Below are positions 23,909 through 33,330 of a stretch of DNA of 64,000 bases, in pieces (within the stretch, counting starts at the first letter, position 1; each line of letters opens with the position of its first letter). The translations under genes and the position numbers were made by a program. Origin of the DNA: Sequoia sempervirens (taxonomy: Eukaryota; Streptophyta; Pinopsida; Cupressales; Cupressaceae); contig VDFB02115049.1 of the NCBI GenBank assembly GCA_007258455.2, positions 115,683-179,682 on the forward strand, in the 5' to 3' direction. The notes under the pieces are model-generated. The model was not told the origin of the DNA, made no database searches, and saw nothing but the letters and a program-made list of their open reading frames with translations.

Positions 23909-24350
23909 ATGCACATTGAATTTCCTGATGCAAACATCTTCACAACAACAATTAAGAAATCATGGACATTGTACTTTGATGGATCTTACACACAACATGG
24001 CTCAGGGGCAAGGATTCTTTTTGTCACACCTAAAGGACATACCATCCCAAAATCATATCGATTGATGTTTCCCTACACAAATAACATAGCTGAATATGAA
24101 GCATTGCTCACATGAATGAAGATAGCATTGGACTAGCAGATTATAGAGTTGCAAGTCTATGGTGATTCACAACTTGTCATTAATCAAATCAATGATGATT
24201 ATCAGACTAAAGATGATAAGTTGCTACCTTATAAGAACATGGTGGATGATTTTAAAAAGTATTTTGTGGCAATCAAGTTTTCACAAATCCCAAGGATTGA
24301 TAATAAAGTTGCAGATGCAATGGCTACAATTGCTTCCTTGTTACAATTAT
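23909..24350 (+). pseudogene. Element C archaeal-type RNase H (aRNH)
   Basis: A second RNase H in the usual Tat position between the native RNase H and integrase. Motifs in order: TLYFDGSYTQHGSGARILF with the first Asp (near 23970), NNIAEYEALLT with Glu (24080-24113), LQVYGDSQLVINQI with Asp (24150-24190), and IPRIDNKVADAMATIASLLQ with the final Asp (24290-24340). All four acidic residues are present. Stops at 24113 and 24133 interrupt it. Its role is removal of RNA template during reverse transcription. Confidence 0.87.
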
Positions 24351-25713
24351 CAGAAAATCAAAAACGGTACGAATTCTTGGTGGAACAATTGTTTTCTCCC
24401 ACCTATGATAATCCAGAGACCCAAGTCATATGCCATTTAATTGGTTCTGATTCACCTTTATATGGCAAGATTTATACCTACCTGAAAAATAACATCTTAC
24501 CTCTAGACTTATCCCGAAACCTGAAAAGAAATTTCATCTGTCAATCCACCTGTTACACTTTAATTGCTGACGTCTTATACTGGCATGGTCTTGATGGTAC
24601 ACTTCTTCGATGTCTTAAACGTGACAAATCTGAACAAGCCTTACAAGAGGTTCATGGTGGTATTTGTGGAACTCATTCAAGCGGTTTAACCTTAGCCAAG
24701 AAACTTGTTAGAATGGGATATTATTGGCCTACCATGGAGAGAGAATCTTTTACTTTTGTCAAGAAGTGTTCTAAATTCCAGATCCATGGGAATCTTATTC
24801 ATGCACCTGCATAGGAACTGCAGCCTTTCACTCCAACATGGCCTTTTTCTTAGTGGGGACTAGATCTTGTTGGCAAAATTCATCCTTCATCATCAAATGG
24901 GCATAAATTCATCATCACAGCTACAAAGTATTTTACAAAATGGCTCGAAGTTGTTCCTTTGACAACTGTGACTGGTAAACAAATCTCTTCATTTATCTTG
25001 AATTACATCATCTGCCAATATGGAATTCCTAATTCTATCATTACTAATAATGGGAGGCCTTTCAAGAATCAAGATGTTGATGAACTTTGTGAAATATTTC
25101 ACATCCAACATAGGTTCTCTACACCTTATTATCCACAAGGAAATGGTCAAGTAGAAGCTTCAAACAAAACAATCTTAAAGATCTTGAAGAAGACGGTAAA
25201 TGATGTCAGTCGTGATTGGCATGTCCAGTTAAATCTAGCTTTGTGGGCATACAGAACCAGCATTCGCACACCAACAGGGGCTACCCCATATGCCTTGGTA
25301 TATGGAGCACAAGCGATCTTACCATTAGAGGTTGAAATACCTTTGCTTAGGGTTTCACTAAAAGGATTGATAATGATGAAGACTACCGAGTATCTCGTCT
25401 GCAAGAGCTAAAACTGTTAGATGAAAGACGTCAACATGCAGCTGATCATTTGAAGGGTTATCAACAAGTTATGTCCCGTAGCTACAATCACAGAGTTAAA
25501 CCACAGACATTTCAAGTAGGTGACTTAGTCTTGAAAGAAAATCCATGCAATCAGCAAGAAAGAGAAAAGAAAGGAAAATTTGAACCAAATTGGCTTGGTC
25601 CATTTGTCATCATTGCAGTATATGGTTCTGGAGCATATCAGTTATCTACATCAGAAGGGGACCTGTTTGAAGAGTTGATCAACAGCATTCATTTGAAGAA
25701 GTTCTATGTCTAA
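24351..25713 (+). pseudogene. Element C integrase
   Basis: The zinc region is HGGICGTHSSGLTLAKKL, then YYWPTM and KKCSKFQIHGN: the second Cys of CxxC is now Phe. The core has WGLDLVGKIH (first Asp), FTKWLEVVPL, and then IITNNGRPFK where the second Asp of 'TDNG' has become Asn. STPYYPQGNGQVEASNKTIL keeps the Glu. AYRTSIRTPTGATPYALVYG follows. A frameshift near 25400 leads to the C-terminal part (25450-25713) with FQVGDLVLKEN and FEPNWLGPFVI, the usual GPY/F-type end. A stop at 24813 is also present. DNA joining by this copy is ruled out by the changed ligand and Asp. Confidence 0.87.
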
Positions 25714-27249
25714 ATACATAAAAATTAGAAAAAGTCCTAAAAATAAATAAATAAATAAATAAATAAAAACAAAAAACAAAAAAAAATTCACATGATCTAA
25801 AAAAGTGCAATAAAAACAAGTGGTGAAAACCTGGCAAACAGGCGCTACTTGTGATCAAAATGGGTTCCTCTATCTATTAGCTTATGTCTTCCATTTCGCT
25901 TTACGGTATCATCTATCTATATCTATCATATCCATATCATGCAACGAGAATCCTTGTGTTTCATCATGGCTTGATGAAATTTGTACATATCCATAATATT
26001 CAGGTTGTGTTTACACTGGGGGCAGAAACACAGACTAAACAAGAAAGGGGCAATGAGCTTTTAGAACATCACAAACGGACAAATGACGGTTTGAAAAAAT
26101 GCAACATACATTGACGCATCAAATCAACCACAACACCAACACAATCACTCAATGCCAATGAACTCAAACAACATGGTCAAAACAACATTAATCAAAACAC
26201 AAACATCAATGTTGATAACCAAGTTGGATGATCTTCATCTGAATAATGTTTGGAATACTTTAGGCAAAAATTTTGAATTGTTGGTTGCTTTTCTATCATA
26301 TCTCTGGAGCAATTCGATGATGTACTAAACTAGAAAACCAAATAAGGAGTATGATTTTTCTTTGTCTGCTGTTTGTGAGTGAATCATTAGTACTATGCAA
26401 ATTGGTCGCGAGACATGCTCTACTAAGTATCATTGATGACATTTTAGAATTTACATGGGAAATGGGTTAACTCTTGTTTGTTTATGCAAGTGATATTCAG
26501 GTCATCTTGGTTCAATTATACCTAGGTGCTTGTATTATCTTGCTATATCAAAAATCATGAAAGCAATACTTAGGTCATCACTGGTGCTAACATACCCTTT
26601 GATGCTTGTATTAACTTTCAACATTTCAATGCTCTATGATGACACAAAAAGCACAAATAAGCTCTTAGAATGGCAATATTGTACAGATATCCTGCATGGT
26701 TAGTATAGATTACATTCATTTTAGAATCTACATTTTGCATTTATAGATTTTCCCAAAAGCTAGAAAAGTATCAAAGTTTCATATCTTTCAAATAAAATGA
26801 CTGAATACATTTTGACATTCACAAAAACATCGTCACATACATTTTTCATACATATTTGCATCATAAAATCATAAAAAAATCATATATCATAATCAAAACA
26901 TTCATGGGCATTCATAAATTGTACCATCCATCATTTCACACTCATATTCATTCATCAATAGATCACAATCATAATATCATAACATTGCACTTGCATTTTC
27001 ATATCTAAAAATCATGCATATATATACATCATGAGCATAACATTGTGAAACCATCACATAAAACATCATGCATATAGAAAATAAAAGTATTCATCACATA
27101 AGGAATCATCGCTGCATATCATATATCTCAAAAATGAATGTCAAAATGTACAAAGATGTCAACTATGTCTGACATAACATCATCAAAAATGGGATCATAT
27201 CAGTGTGTATACAAACATCTCAACAAAGTATCAATAAGACATCATGCAA
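25714..27249. other. Non-coding stretch of element C after pol
   Basis: I see no gene. It contains an (AAAT)n microsatellite (25741-25767) and, from about 26880 to 27180, a run of recurring cat/atcata words. It separates the end of integrase from the 3' end of the antisense gene. Confidence 0.6.
25741..25767 (+). repeat. (AAAT)n microsatellite
   Basis: About seven uninterrupted aaat units followed by an A-rich tail. Confidence 0.95.
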
Positions 27250-29093
27250 AATGCACTATGAAGTGCTATCCTCTGATGGTGTTGGTCTAGAACCTGTCCC
27301 ACCTGCACCTGATGGACCTACTCCACCTACCCCTAATGACCCTCCTAGAGGTAATGGCTGTGATACACCCCTGCTAGTAGCCCAAGAGTGACTATGTGTA
27401 GAATGAGACTGTGTATAACTCACTCTCCACTCAGGTGGCACTGCATCATGGCATCTGATCCTATAGAAATCTGCCTCTCGAACGGCTCTAGTCATCTCTC
27501 TTGTCATGCCACTTGTTGTTGCTCTCTTTAGACTATCAGCTAAGGCCATGGCCTCCTCACCTTGTCATCTGGTTGTATCTCTCTCGACTATCACTATCAT
27601 CAACTATCCCTGTAGCTATGTAACCAAGGCCTGTGCCTATGCTAACTAACCCTGTAAGCTCTACACTCTACTCTGCAAGGTAGCTATTTGACTCGGCACC
27701 ACTGGATCTACTCAAGTAGATGGAGCTGAATGTCTCATCCACGGTCCACCTCTGCCACCACCTCTACCACCACCTCTATCACCACCTTTGCCACTACCTC
27801 TGCCACCTCCTCCACTACTATCACCCCCACTCTCCTCATCACTGCTATCTCCATCCCTATCTGACTCATCATCATCATCCTCCTTAGATTCATCACCCTC
27901 TGAAGCCACCTCTCATTGTCGCATATGTCCCCCTATATGTGGTCTCTACTCTACAACTGGAGCGGCAGGCTCATCAGGATCAAATAATCGTGGCATAGGA
28001 TGTTCCAACATATACTAACCATACTCTGGATTCATCCCCCTGTCAAGAAAATCAGCTATGTAGTCCCACATCTGTACTCCCAAACTGGTGAACTCTGCCA
28101 CTGCTGCATCATATGCAATCCGCGGACCTCCTGCTGCTGACGCACATAAATAGAAGAACCCTGTGGCATACCCTAAGGCCGACCATATTGTCGCCATACC
28201 CAACCAAGAAGAAACCTCTCAATAACCCCAAGAGTACGACCAATCAGATATCTGGCGATAAAGACATAGGGCATCTCCCTAGCATCCTCTAGCCATGCCT
28301 CACAATCTACATAGGGCCGTCGGCATATTGTATCGAGATCATCCAGAAGATGCTGCCAATGATCCAGTTTTCCCAACCTCGGCTGAGCAATGACATCAGT
28401 ATATCTAAATCTATACGGTCAACCGATAGGCCGTCGTCCATGAGTCAATGGTCGCATAACAGAAAAATGCTCCCATGCCCATATCTATAAAAGCGAACAT
28501 CCAATAGCTAAAATCTGGCCTCGACCATACACAACATGGTGTAGCTCATCATATAAATGTGCAAGCATGCACGATTCCCAAGCATATTATGTACCTTGCA
28601 TCACCATACTCTCAAGTACATGACCCCACCCGACTACAAAACCCTTCGACCTATGGTCGGGGCACATAACACCTCCAATGAAGCCTACAAGTACAGAGGG
28701 TAAGGGTGCATACGAATCTATCATCTCCACCCATGAGATATAATATCCTACAATATGATCATCTCTGAATATCCATCTCAAAGCATCAGTACCTCCCGCC
28801 TCCCGGCCATCAAATCTCACTATCTCATCCATCACTGGAATCTTCAGGATGTGATACACATCCTCAAGAGTCACGGTAATCTCTCCTGTCAGAAAATGAA
28901 AGGTGTTCGTGTCACTATGTCATCTCTCTGCAAGTGATGTCAATAAGGCTCTGTTGAGATGCACCTCAGGCATCTCAAGTAACAAGGTCAATCTACATGC
29001 CTCGATCACATCTCTATTCGCCTGTGCAAGCTGTGGAATCAATCTCCATGTCTTCAGGAATTTCTCCCATAACTACAAGACACTCAATCTCTC
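27250..29093 (-). pseudogene. Antisense plant-mobile-domain (PMD/MAIN-like) gene of element C, exon 2
   Basis: Read leftward from a splice acceptor at 29094. Domain order: FLKTWRLIPQLAQANRDV, VHLNRALLTSLAER, then the PMD hallmark TGEITVTLEDVYHILKIPV (near 28890-28830). PLPSVLVGFIGGVMCPDHRS, AHLYDELHHVVYGRG, LGKLDHWQHLLDDLDTICRR and LIGRTLGVIERFLLGWVWRQ follow. The tail is Asp/Glu- and Ser-rich, then RGGGRGGG-like (27912-27712). These blocks match the aminotransferase-like plant mobile domain found in MAIN/MAIL-type proteins and in Ty3 elements. Its molecular role within elements is not established. Several stops (for example in the first 25 bases and at 28587) and a frameshift near 28190 show decay. 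It is opposite to pol and ends about 1.5 kb from it. Confidence 0.85.
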
Positions 29094-29165
29094 CTGTTAA
29101 ATAGGAAGAATCATCAAGTCAAAGCAACATCAATATCAAATCATCATGACAAATCAATCAAATCT

Positions 29166-29470
29166 GAAAACAAATTTATCAAAATCCTATTTTTTTTAAC
29201 AACCTTAGAAGTAACTATTTATTTTTCATCATCATGGAAATTTTTTTTTATCAAAATCCTATTTGTTTTTAACAACCTTAGAAGCAAACTTATCAACAAA
29301 TTATTGTTTTTCATCATCATGAAAAGCACATTTATCAAAATCATGTTTTTTTTTAACAACCTTAGAAGCAAACCTATAAACAACTATTTGTTTTTAACAA
29401 CTTTAAAAGCAAATTTATCAGCTATTATTTGTTTTCCAACAACCTTGGGAACAAATTTATCACAAAACAT
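29166..29470 (+). repeat. Diverged tandem repeat of about 70-80 bp
   Basis: Four or so units share tttatcaaaatc, aacaaccttagaagcaa and catcatcatg. Tandem repeats near the 3' end are a known habit of Tat-lineage elements. Confidence 0.8.
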
Positions 29471-29528
29471 CATCAAATCAGGGCAATGCAATATGCAAAC
29501 AATCAATACATGGTCATGCATTGTAAAA

Positions 29529-29611
29529 TTGGTAAAGGGCGCTGCAAAAATCATCAAGGGTGCTACAAAAAGTCTAATGGGCACTGCACAAATCATCATG
29601 GGCGCTGAGAA
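29529..29611 (-). repeat. 21-bp tandem repeat, reverse complement of the leader array
   Basis: Units such as aagggcgctgcaaaaatcatc repeat at 21 bp. The core gggcgctg is the reverse complement of cagcgccc in the leader (16894-17023). atgggcgctg (29598-29607) is exactly complementary to cagcgcccat (16922-16931). Diverged copies continue to about 29705. Confidence 0.85.
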
Positions 29612-29810
29612 ATGGAAGGCACTACAATAAACTTCAAGGGTGCTACAAAAGTCCAAATGTGCGCTACATAATCAAGGGTGCTATGGAAAACATAAAGGGG
29701 GCTACAAAAACTTTAAAAGGCCTAAAAGAATGCATGAAGATACAAAAAGGTTGGAAATTGTGCCCTAAACAGAAAATTTTCAAATAACAAAAGTTTAACG
29801 GGGTACATAC

Positions 29811-29915
29811 CGTGGGTCCATAGTGTGTCAGCCGCTGATGTCGTTGGATGCGCTCAAAACGGTGCTGGTGGGTAGGAAATGCCATCTTTCTCACTCCAAA
29901 GCTCAAAAATTTCAC
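29811..29915 (-). pseudogene. Antisense PMD gene of element C, exon 1
   Basis: A short N-terminal exon, MKFLSFGVRKMAFPTHQ, with FERIQRHQRLTHYGPT before the donor site. Either Met (29915 or 29885) could start it. The RLTHYGP block is of the kind seen just before the mobile domain in PMD proteins. The gene's promoter would have to lie in the antisense direction of the 3' LTR, 200 bases away; no TATA-like motif there convinced me. Evidence for the exon is the splice site, the preserved frame across the junction and the position. Confidence 0.65.
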
Positions 29916-30112
29916 TTTTTACTAGGTTAAAATGGGAAAATGGCATGGAAAATGATATTTTTAACCTATATAAAGGAAAAATTGGGGCATTTTATCACAT
30001 TCTATCATTGCAGGGGCAATTTAGGTCATCAATTTTTCATCTCACATCTTTCCATGACAATTTCTTCACATCATAATTTTTGAACAATGAATCGACATCT
30101 TAAAAATCATAA

Positions 30113-31127
30113 AAAAAACACCTAAAAAAAAAAAAAAATGTAATAAAAATTTTTAATATTTAATAACTGGTAATTCGTAAAATAAATCAAAAATTTATTT
30201 ATATTGTAAACATTTTAAAATATAATACTTTTAAAATTTTTTAATTCCCATTAAAATTTAAAATTAAAATTTTATCTTATTAAATCAAAAAAAATTTTTT
30301 CAAAAATTAAAAAATTTTATTTTAAATTTTTAAAAATTTAATTAAAATCTTTTAATTAAATTAAATAAATTTTTAATAAAATTCAAAAATAAAAAAAAAA
30401 ATTTTTAATTCAAAAATTAAAATTCAATCAAATTTATTAATTAATTATTAAAATTAAATAAATTTATTTAATTAATTTGGATTATCTACAATAACCGTGA
30501 AATAACTTCAAAACAGAAAATTAACAAATTTCTCTGTTTCTAAAAAGTTGTTCCCGTGGGTTGAAAACAAACCTCCATTCTTCTCTCCAACCTCCCAACA
30601 TCTTCCATCTTCCTCTCAACCTCTCCATCTTCACCATTCAAAATTACCAAACAATCTCATAGCCATTCATCTTTGCTAGCCAGGCTCTTGCCTGTAAAAA
30701 ATAAAAGGGCCTGTCGGGTCTCTAAAAAAAAGAGAAGCTTGCATACAGGAAAACTATAGTCAATCAGCCTTCCAGCATCCATAGCCTTTAGAATCATAGC
30801 ATAACATAGCTTATCATATTAGCAATCCATATCATGGCCTATCATCCTCATATCATAGCTTTAATAGCATTTATAATCCATAGCCCCTGTGCATAATCTA
30901 CAACCCCTGTGCATATCTGTATATCAACATTTCACCCCACCAAGGATAGAGAAGTACTCTCCCTTTGCATACTCATTCTACAGGTTTCCATTCTGAGAAG
31001 CTTTGCTTATACAATCTAAGAGCAGCAGTTTTCACTGGAGATAGAGGACAATGAAACGATTCTGAAGAAGCTCTATTTGATTTGTTTGATCTTAGTTTAA
31101 TGTTGATACTAACATTTCCCACACACA
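30113..31127 (+). repeat. 3' LTR of element C
   Basis: It ends cccacacaca at 31127. From about 30470 it matches the 5' LTR well. The first 350 bases are an extreme A/T tract that matches poorly, so the start (where acacctaaaa recurs, 30118) is approximate. No polypurine tract is visible in front of it. Confidence 0.85.
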
Positions 31128-31386
31128 ACTACTACAAGAAGAATTTGCATACAACAATTCAGTAAACTGGAGCATAGTGAAGACACCATTTGAAATTGCG
31201 ATAGGACAACAACCCAGAGGAGTAACAGAATTAAGGGATATCAGCATGGAGAATAAAAGGAGTGTGGAGGCAGAAGAATTTGTAGGATTAATGGAGACAA
31301 TGCATACTCAAGTCAAGGAACACCTGGAGAAGATGGATAATACCTACAAGGAGAAAGTAGACAAGAAGACAATCCTATTTCTGTAG
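31128..31386 (+). pseudogene. Element A integrase, second part
   Basis: Picks up A's integrase after insertion C: LQEEFAYNNSVNWSIVKTPF, then EIAIGQQPRGV and a helix-rich stretch, VGLMETMHTQVKEHLEKMDN. These blocks follow the DDE core in Ty3/gypsy integrase, so order and frame agree with 14961-15582. The frame ends at 31384, where LTR-end sequence follows directly. The integrase C-terminus and any chromodomain are missing through a deletion that also took nearly all of the 3' LTR. Confidence 0.85.
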
Positions 31387-31403
31387 CCCCATCCTTGACT
31401 ACA
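31373..31403 (+). repeat. Remnant of the 3' LTR of element A
   Basis: tcctatttctgtagccccatccttgactaca matches the end of the 5' LTR (5973-6004) with a few changes and borders the target duplication. Confidence 0.75.
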
Positions 31404-31589
31404 CCACCCTGAGATAGGGAAAATTAGGTCTCTACAACCATGGGTTGTATCTTGAAACACCTCTTTGGATCATTTTTCTATAAAATTAGGTAACACATCT
31501 AAAATGGATTGTTGTAGGGACCTCTTCTTTGATTTAGAAACTATGGACTCTTCCTTTTTACTCGCAAGTTGACTTCTTTTGGGTGGCAT
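31404..31589 (-). pseudogene. Gene E, N-terminal part
   Basis: The frame starts MPPKRSQLASKKEESIVSKS at 31589 and runs to LIFPISGW at the edge of element A. On the far side of A (5219) it continues as DMFWYFYEKR. Removing A and one copy of the duplication gives an in-frame S-G-W-D-M-F. The D LTR ORF has the same design: MAPKTQRSS at the start and FPFTGWKMF at this place, so the start codon and N-terminus are supported by homology. One in-frame stop (TGA, in LPNFIEK*) is present. Lys/Ser-rich start; function unknown. Confidence 0.75.
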
Positions 31590-31967
31590 GATGAAGAATT
31601 TACTCCTACTTGATTTTTTAGGTGTCTACTTGTAGAAGAAAATTAAGTTCTTATACACTTGCTACAGAGGGTTTCTGTGAACTTACCCAAGGAAATAATA
31701 GCTAAAGAGTTTTCCCTCTTCAACTCCCTTGCCTCTGGTACACTGAGCTTTTTGAATGATTACCAAAATGTTGTCAAGTCCCAAGTAATATTTGTTGTTG
31801 AGCTCGGTCACCTCACTATTAATATCAATTCATGCAAAATATTTTAGAATCTTCCCATATTTCAAGTATGAATACATGTCATTGATCTTGGGAAATTGAA
31901 CAGTGTAATCATTTAATGCTTGACAGTTTGTACCATAGTATTGCTTTATCATTTAAAGATCGCTATG
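31590..31967. other. Upstream region of gene E
   Basis: No clear gene. The minus strand has short coding-like stretches (for example YTVQFPKINDMYSYLKYGKI near 31890), but they are broken and I recognise no domain. Confidence 0.3.
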
Positions 31968-32380
31968 GGGTAGCATTAGCAGTACCGCCACCCCGCACAC
32001 ACCCCTTTGGACTCTTGCGGGATGGTGGGTTAATTCTAGTGATGATTGAGTGACTGTTCACCACCATACCACTCTGTCATATCAAGACCACTGCAAGGTA
32101 GTGGTAGTAGTACCACCACCTCGTGTACACCCCTTTGGACTCCCGCAAGATAGCGAGTTAATTCTAGTGGTTGAGTGATTGTTCATCACCATACTGTAGT
32201 GTCACTATTTACCCCTTGCGAGGCTACAATTTACTTTAGTTGTTAACATGTTCTCACTGCCACCCTGCAGTATTCATATTTGGTTGTCATAGTATTGCGA
32301 TAAGCATTTATACATTTACCTATGTGTCCTGCCATCCTTCACATACCTCTATTGACTGTTGCGGTAGTGCAGTATTGGAT
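31968..32380 (+). repeat. Diverged tandem repeat, about 120-bp units, GC-richer than its surroundings
   Basis: Unit 1 (about 31969-32069) and unit 2 (32098-32195) share acacccctttggactc and gttaattctagtg. A weaker third unit lies near 32327-32380 (acatacctctattgactgttgcgg). It lies next to the CACTA remnant and might be its subterminal repeats; that is a guess. From 32381 to 32825 I see only AT-rich sequence without a gene. Confidence 0.7.
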
Positions 32381-32825
32381 TTTATTATGAATGCAGTATT
32401 CTAGATATCATTTTATATAAAAGATTAAACAATTTTCTAATTTTGTAGTCTCTAAGTTTTAGTTTTCAGTGTCATTCAGACCTAAGATATCATTTCTTTA
32501 TTTGTAATGGGGAGGCTTAGTTCACCTAATGTTAAGATATCTATATGTATTATTAAATCACAAATGTTCATTATATGTTTGCATCTAGAAAAAATATAGG
32601 ACATACAATAAATTATATTCTAACTAAACAAAATTAATTTCAAATTTTCAAACAAAGTAAGAAAACTAAGAAGAATGATTGAACCTAACGTTAAATGCAC
32701 TTCAAATCAGTAGTGAACATCTCAGGTTTTGTATACAATGTACCAACAGAATAATGACGATTACATTCAGAAATGTATTAGTAAAACAACAGTGAATAAG
32801 CATACATATACTTAGATATTTATTA

Positions 32826-33330
32826 CATTCAATAATAAATTAAACCATACATATAACCAAAGTTTAGGTGACAAGCTAACCTCTTAAGGTGACAAAAAAT
32901 CATCATAATCATCTGTATTTCTAGCAAGATCAGAATGTTGATCATTTGTGTTTGCATCTGCTTGATTTTCTTCCTCATTCTCATCTGTGACATGCAATGC
33001 ATTCTCTCTCCCAATCTCTTCATTGGTAATCAAAATGTCTTCTTCAAACACTTCATCATCGTCTTCATCCACTTCTTCGAATGTTTTTGTAAATTAACAT
33101 ATTTCCCATCAGGCATTATATCAACAACTTCCATGAACTTTAATTTTGAATGAGACTCTGTTTGAATGACATATGACCATCCTGGGCTTCTTACATCATC
33201 AATTATAAATGATTGGTTAATTTGAAGAGGGGAAACATACGACTCATCCATCTATGATAAAAATTGTCTTGTATTTTCACGTACAAATCCATACTCATCA
33301 AATTGTACTAGAGATGGTTGGATCCATTTA
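32826..33330 (-). pseudogene. CACTA transposase C-terminal region (DUF4216-like)
   Basis: The frame 33251-33030 reads PLQINQSFIIDDVRSPGWSY and VVDIMPDGKYVNLQ, which fits the DUF4216-like region found near the end of TNP2 transposases of the CACTA (En/Spm) class. Further on is an acidic tail, EEENQADANTNDQHSDLA, in another frame, with stops between. In a complete CACTA transposase a long stretch separates this region from the TNP2 core; here only about 80 bases do, so an internal deletion has occurred. Non-functional. Confidence 0.6.

Larger units (their letters stand above)
29094..29810 (-). other. Predicted intron of the antisense PMD gene
   Basis: On the minus strand the donor is acg|gtatgt (29811/29810) and the acceptor is cttcctatttaacag|gaga (29094/29093), both close to plant consensus. 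Joining the exons keeps the frame (phase 0: HYGPT then ERLSVL). The 717-base intron contains both tandem arrays listed below. Confidence 0.7.
15588..31127 (+). mobile_element. Element C: Tat/Ogre-like Ty3/gypsy retrotransposon inserted in A
   Basis: Bounded by ACTAT (15583-15587) and ACTAC (31128-31132), a 5-bp target duplication with one change. Removing C rejoins A's integrase exactly in frame (WDLIL plus LQEEFAYN). LTRs begin TGTATACACC and end CCCACACACA. Order: 5' LTR, primer site, long leader with repeats, gag, protease plus G-patch, RT, degenerate RNase H, archaeal-type RNase H, integrase, non-coding stretch, antisense plant-mobile-domain gene, 3' LTR. The double RNase H and the DGGA protease place it in the Tat lineage. 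All frames are broken. Confidence 0.92.
5220..31403 (+). mobile_element. Element A: Ty3/gypsy retrotransposon, interrupted by B and C
   Basis: Structure read in order: 5' LTR (5223-6004), iMet-type primer site (6010), gag leader (6281-6449), insertion B, gag, protease, RT, RNase H, start of integrase (to 15582), insertion C, rest of integrase (31128-31386), and a 31-bp remnant of the 3' LTR (31373-31403). The flanks CCATC (5215-5219) and CCACC (31404-31408) look like a 5-bp target duplication with one change. Joining the two flanks restores one reading frame of gene E across the site, which independently confirms the boundaries. Many stops make A non-functional. I see no chromodomain; the end of pol is deleted. 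Confidence 0.85.

Noticed and set aside
27712..27909. Gly/Arg-rich and Asp/Ser-rich frame as a separate RNA-binding (RGG) protein
   Set aside because: It lies in the same direction just downstream of the plant mobile domain and fits as the low-complexity tail of that antisense gene.
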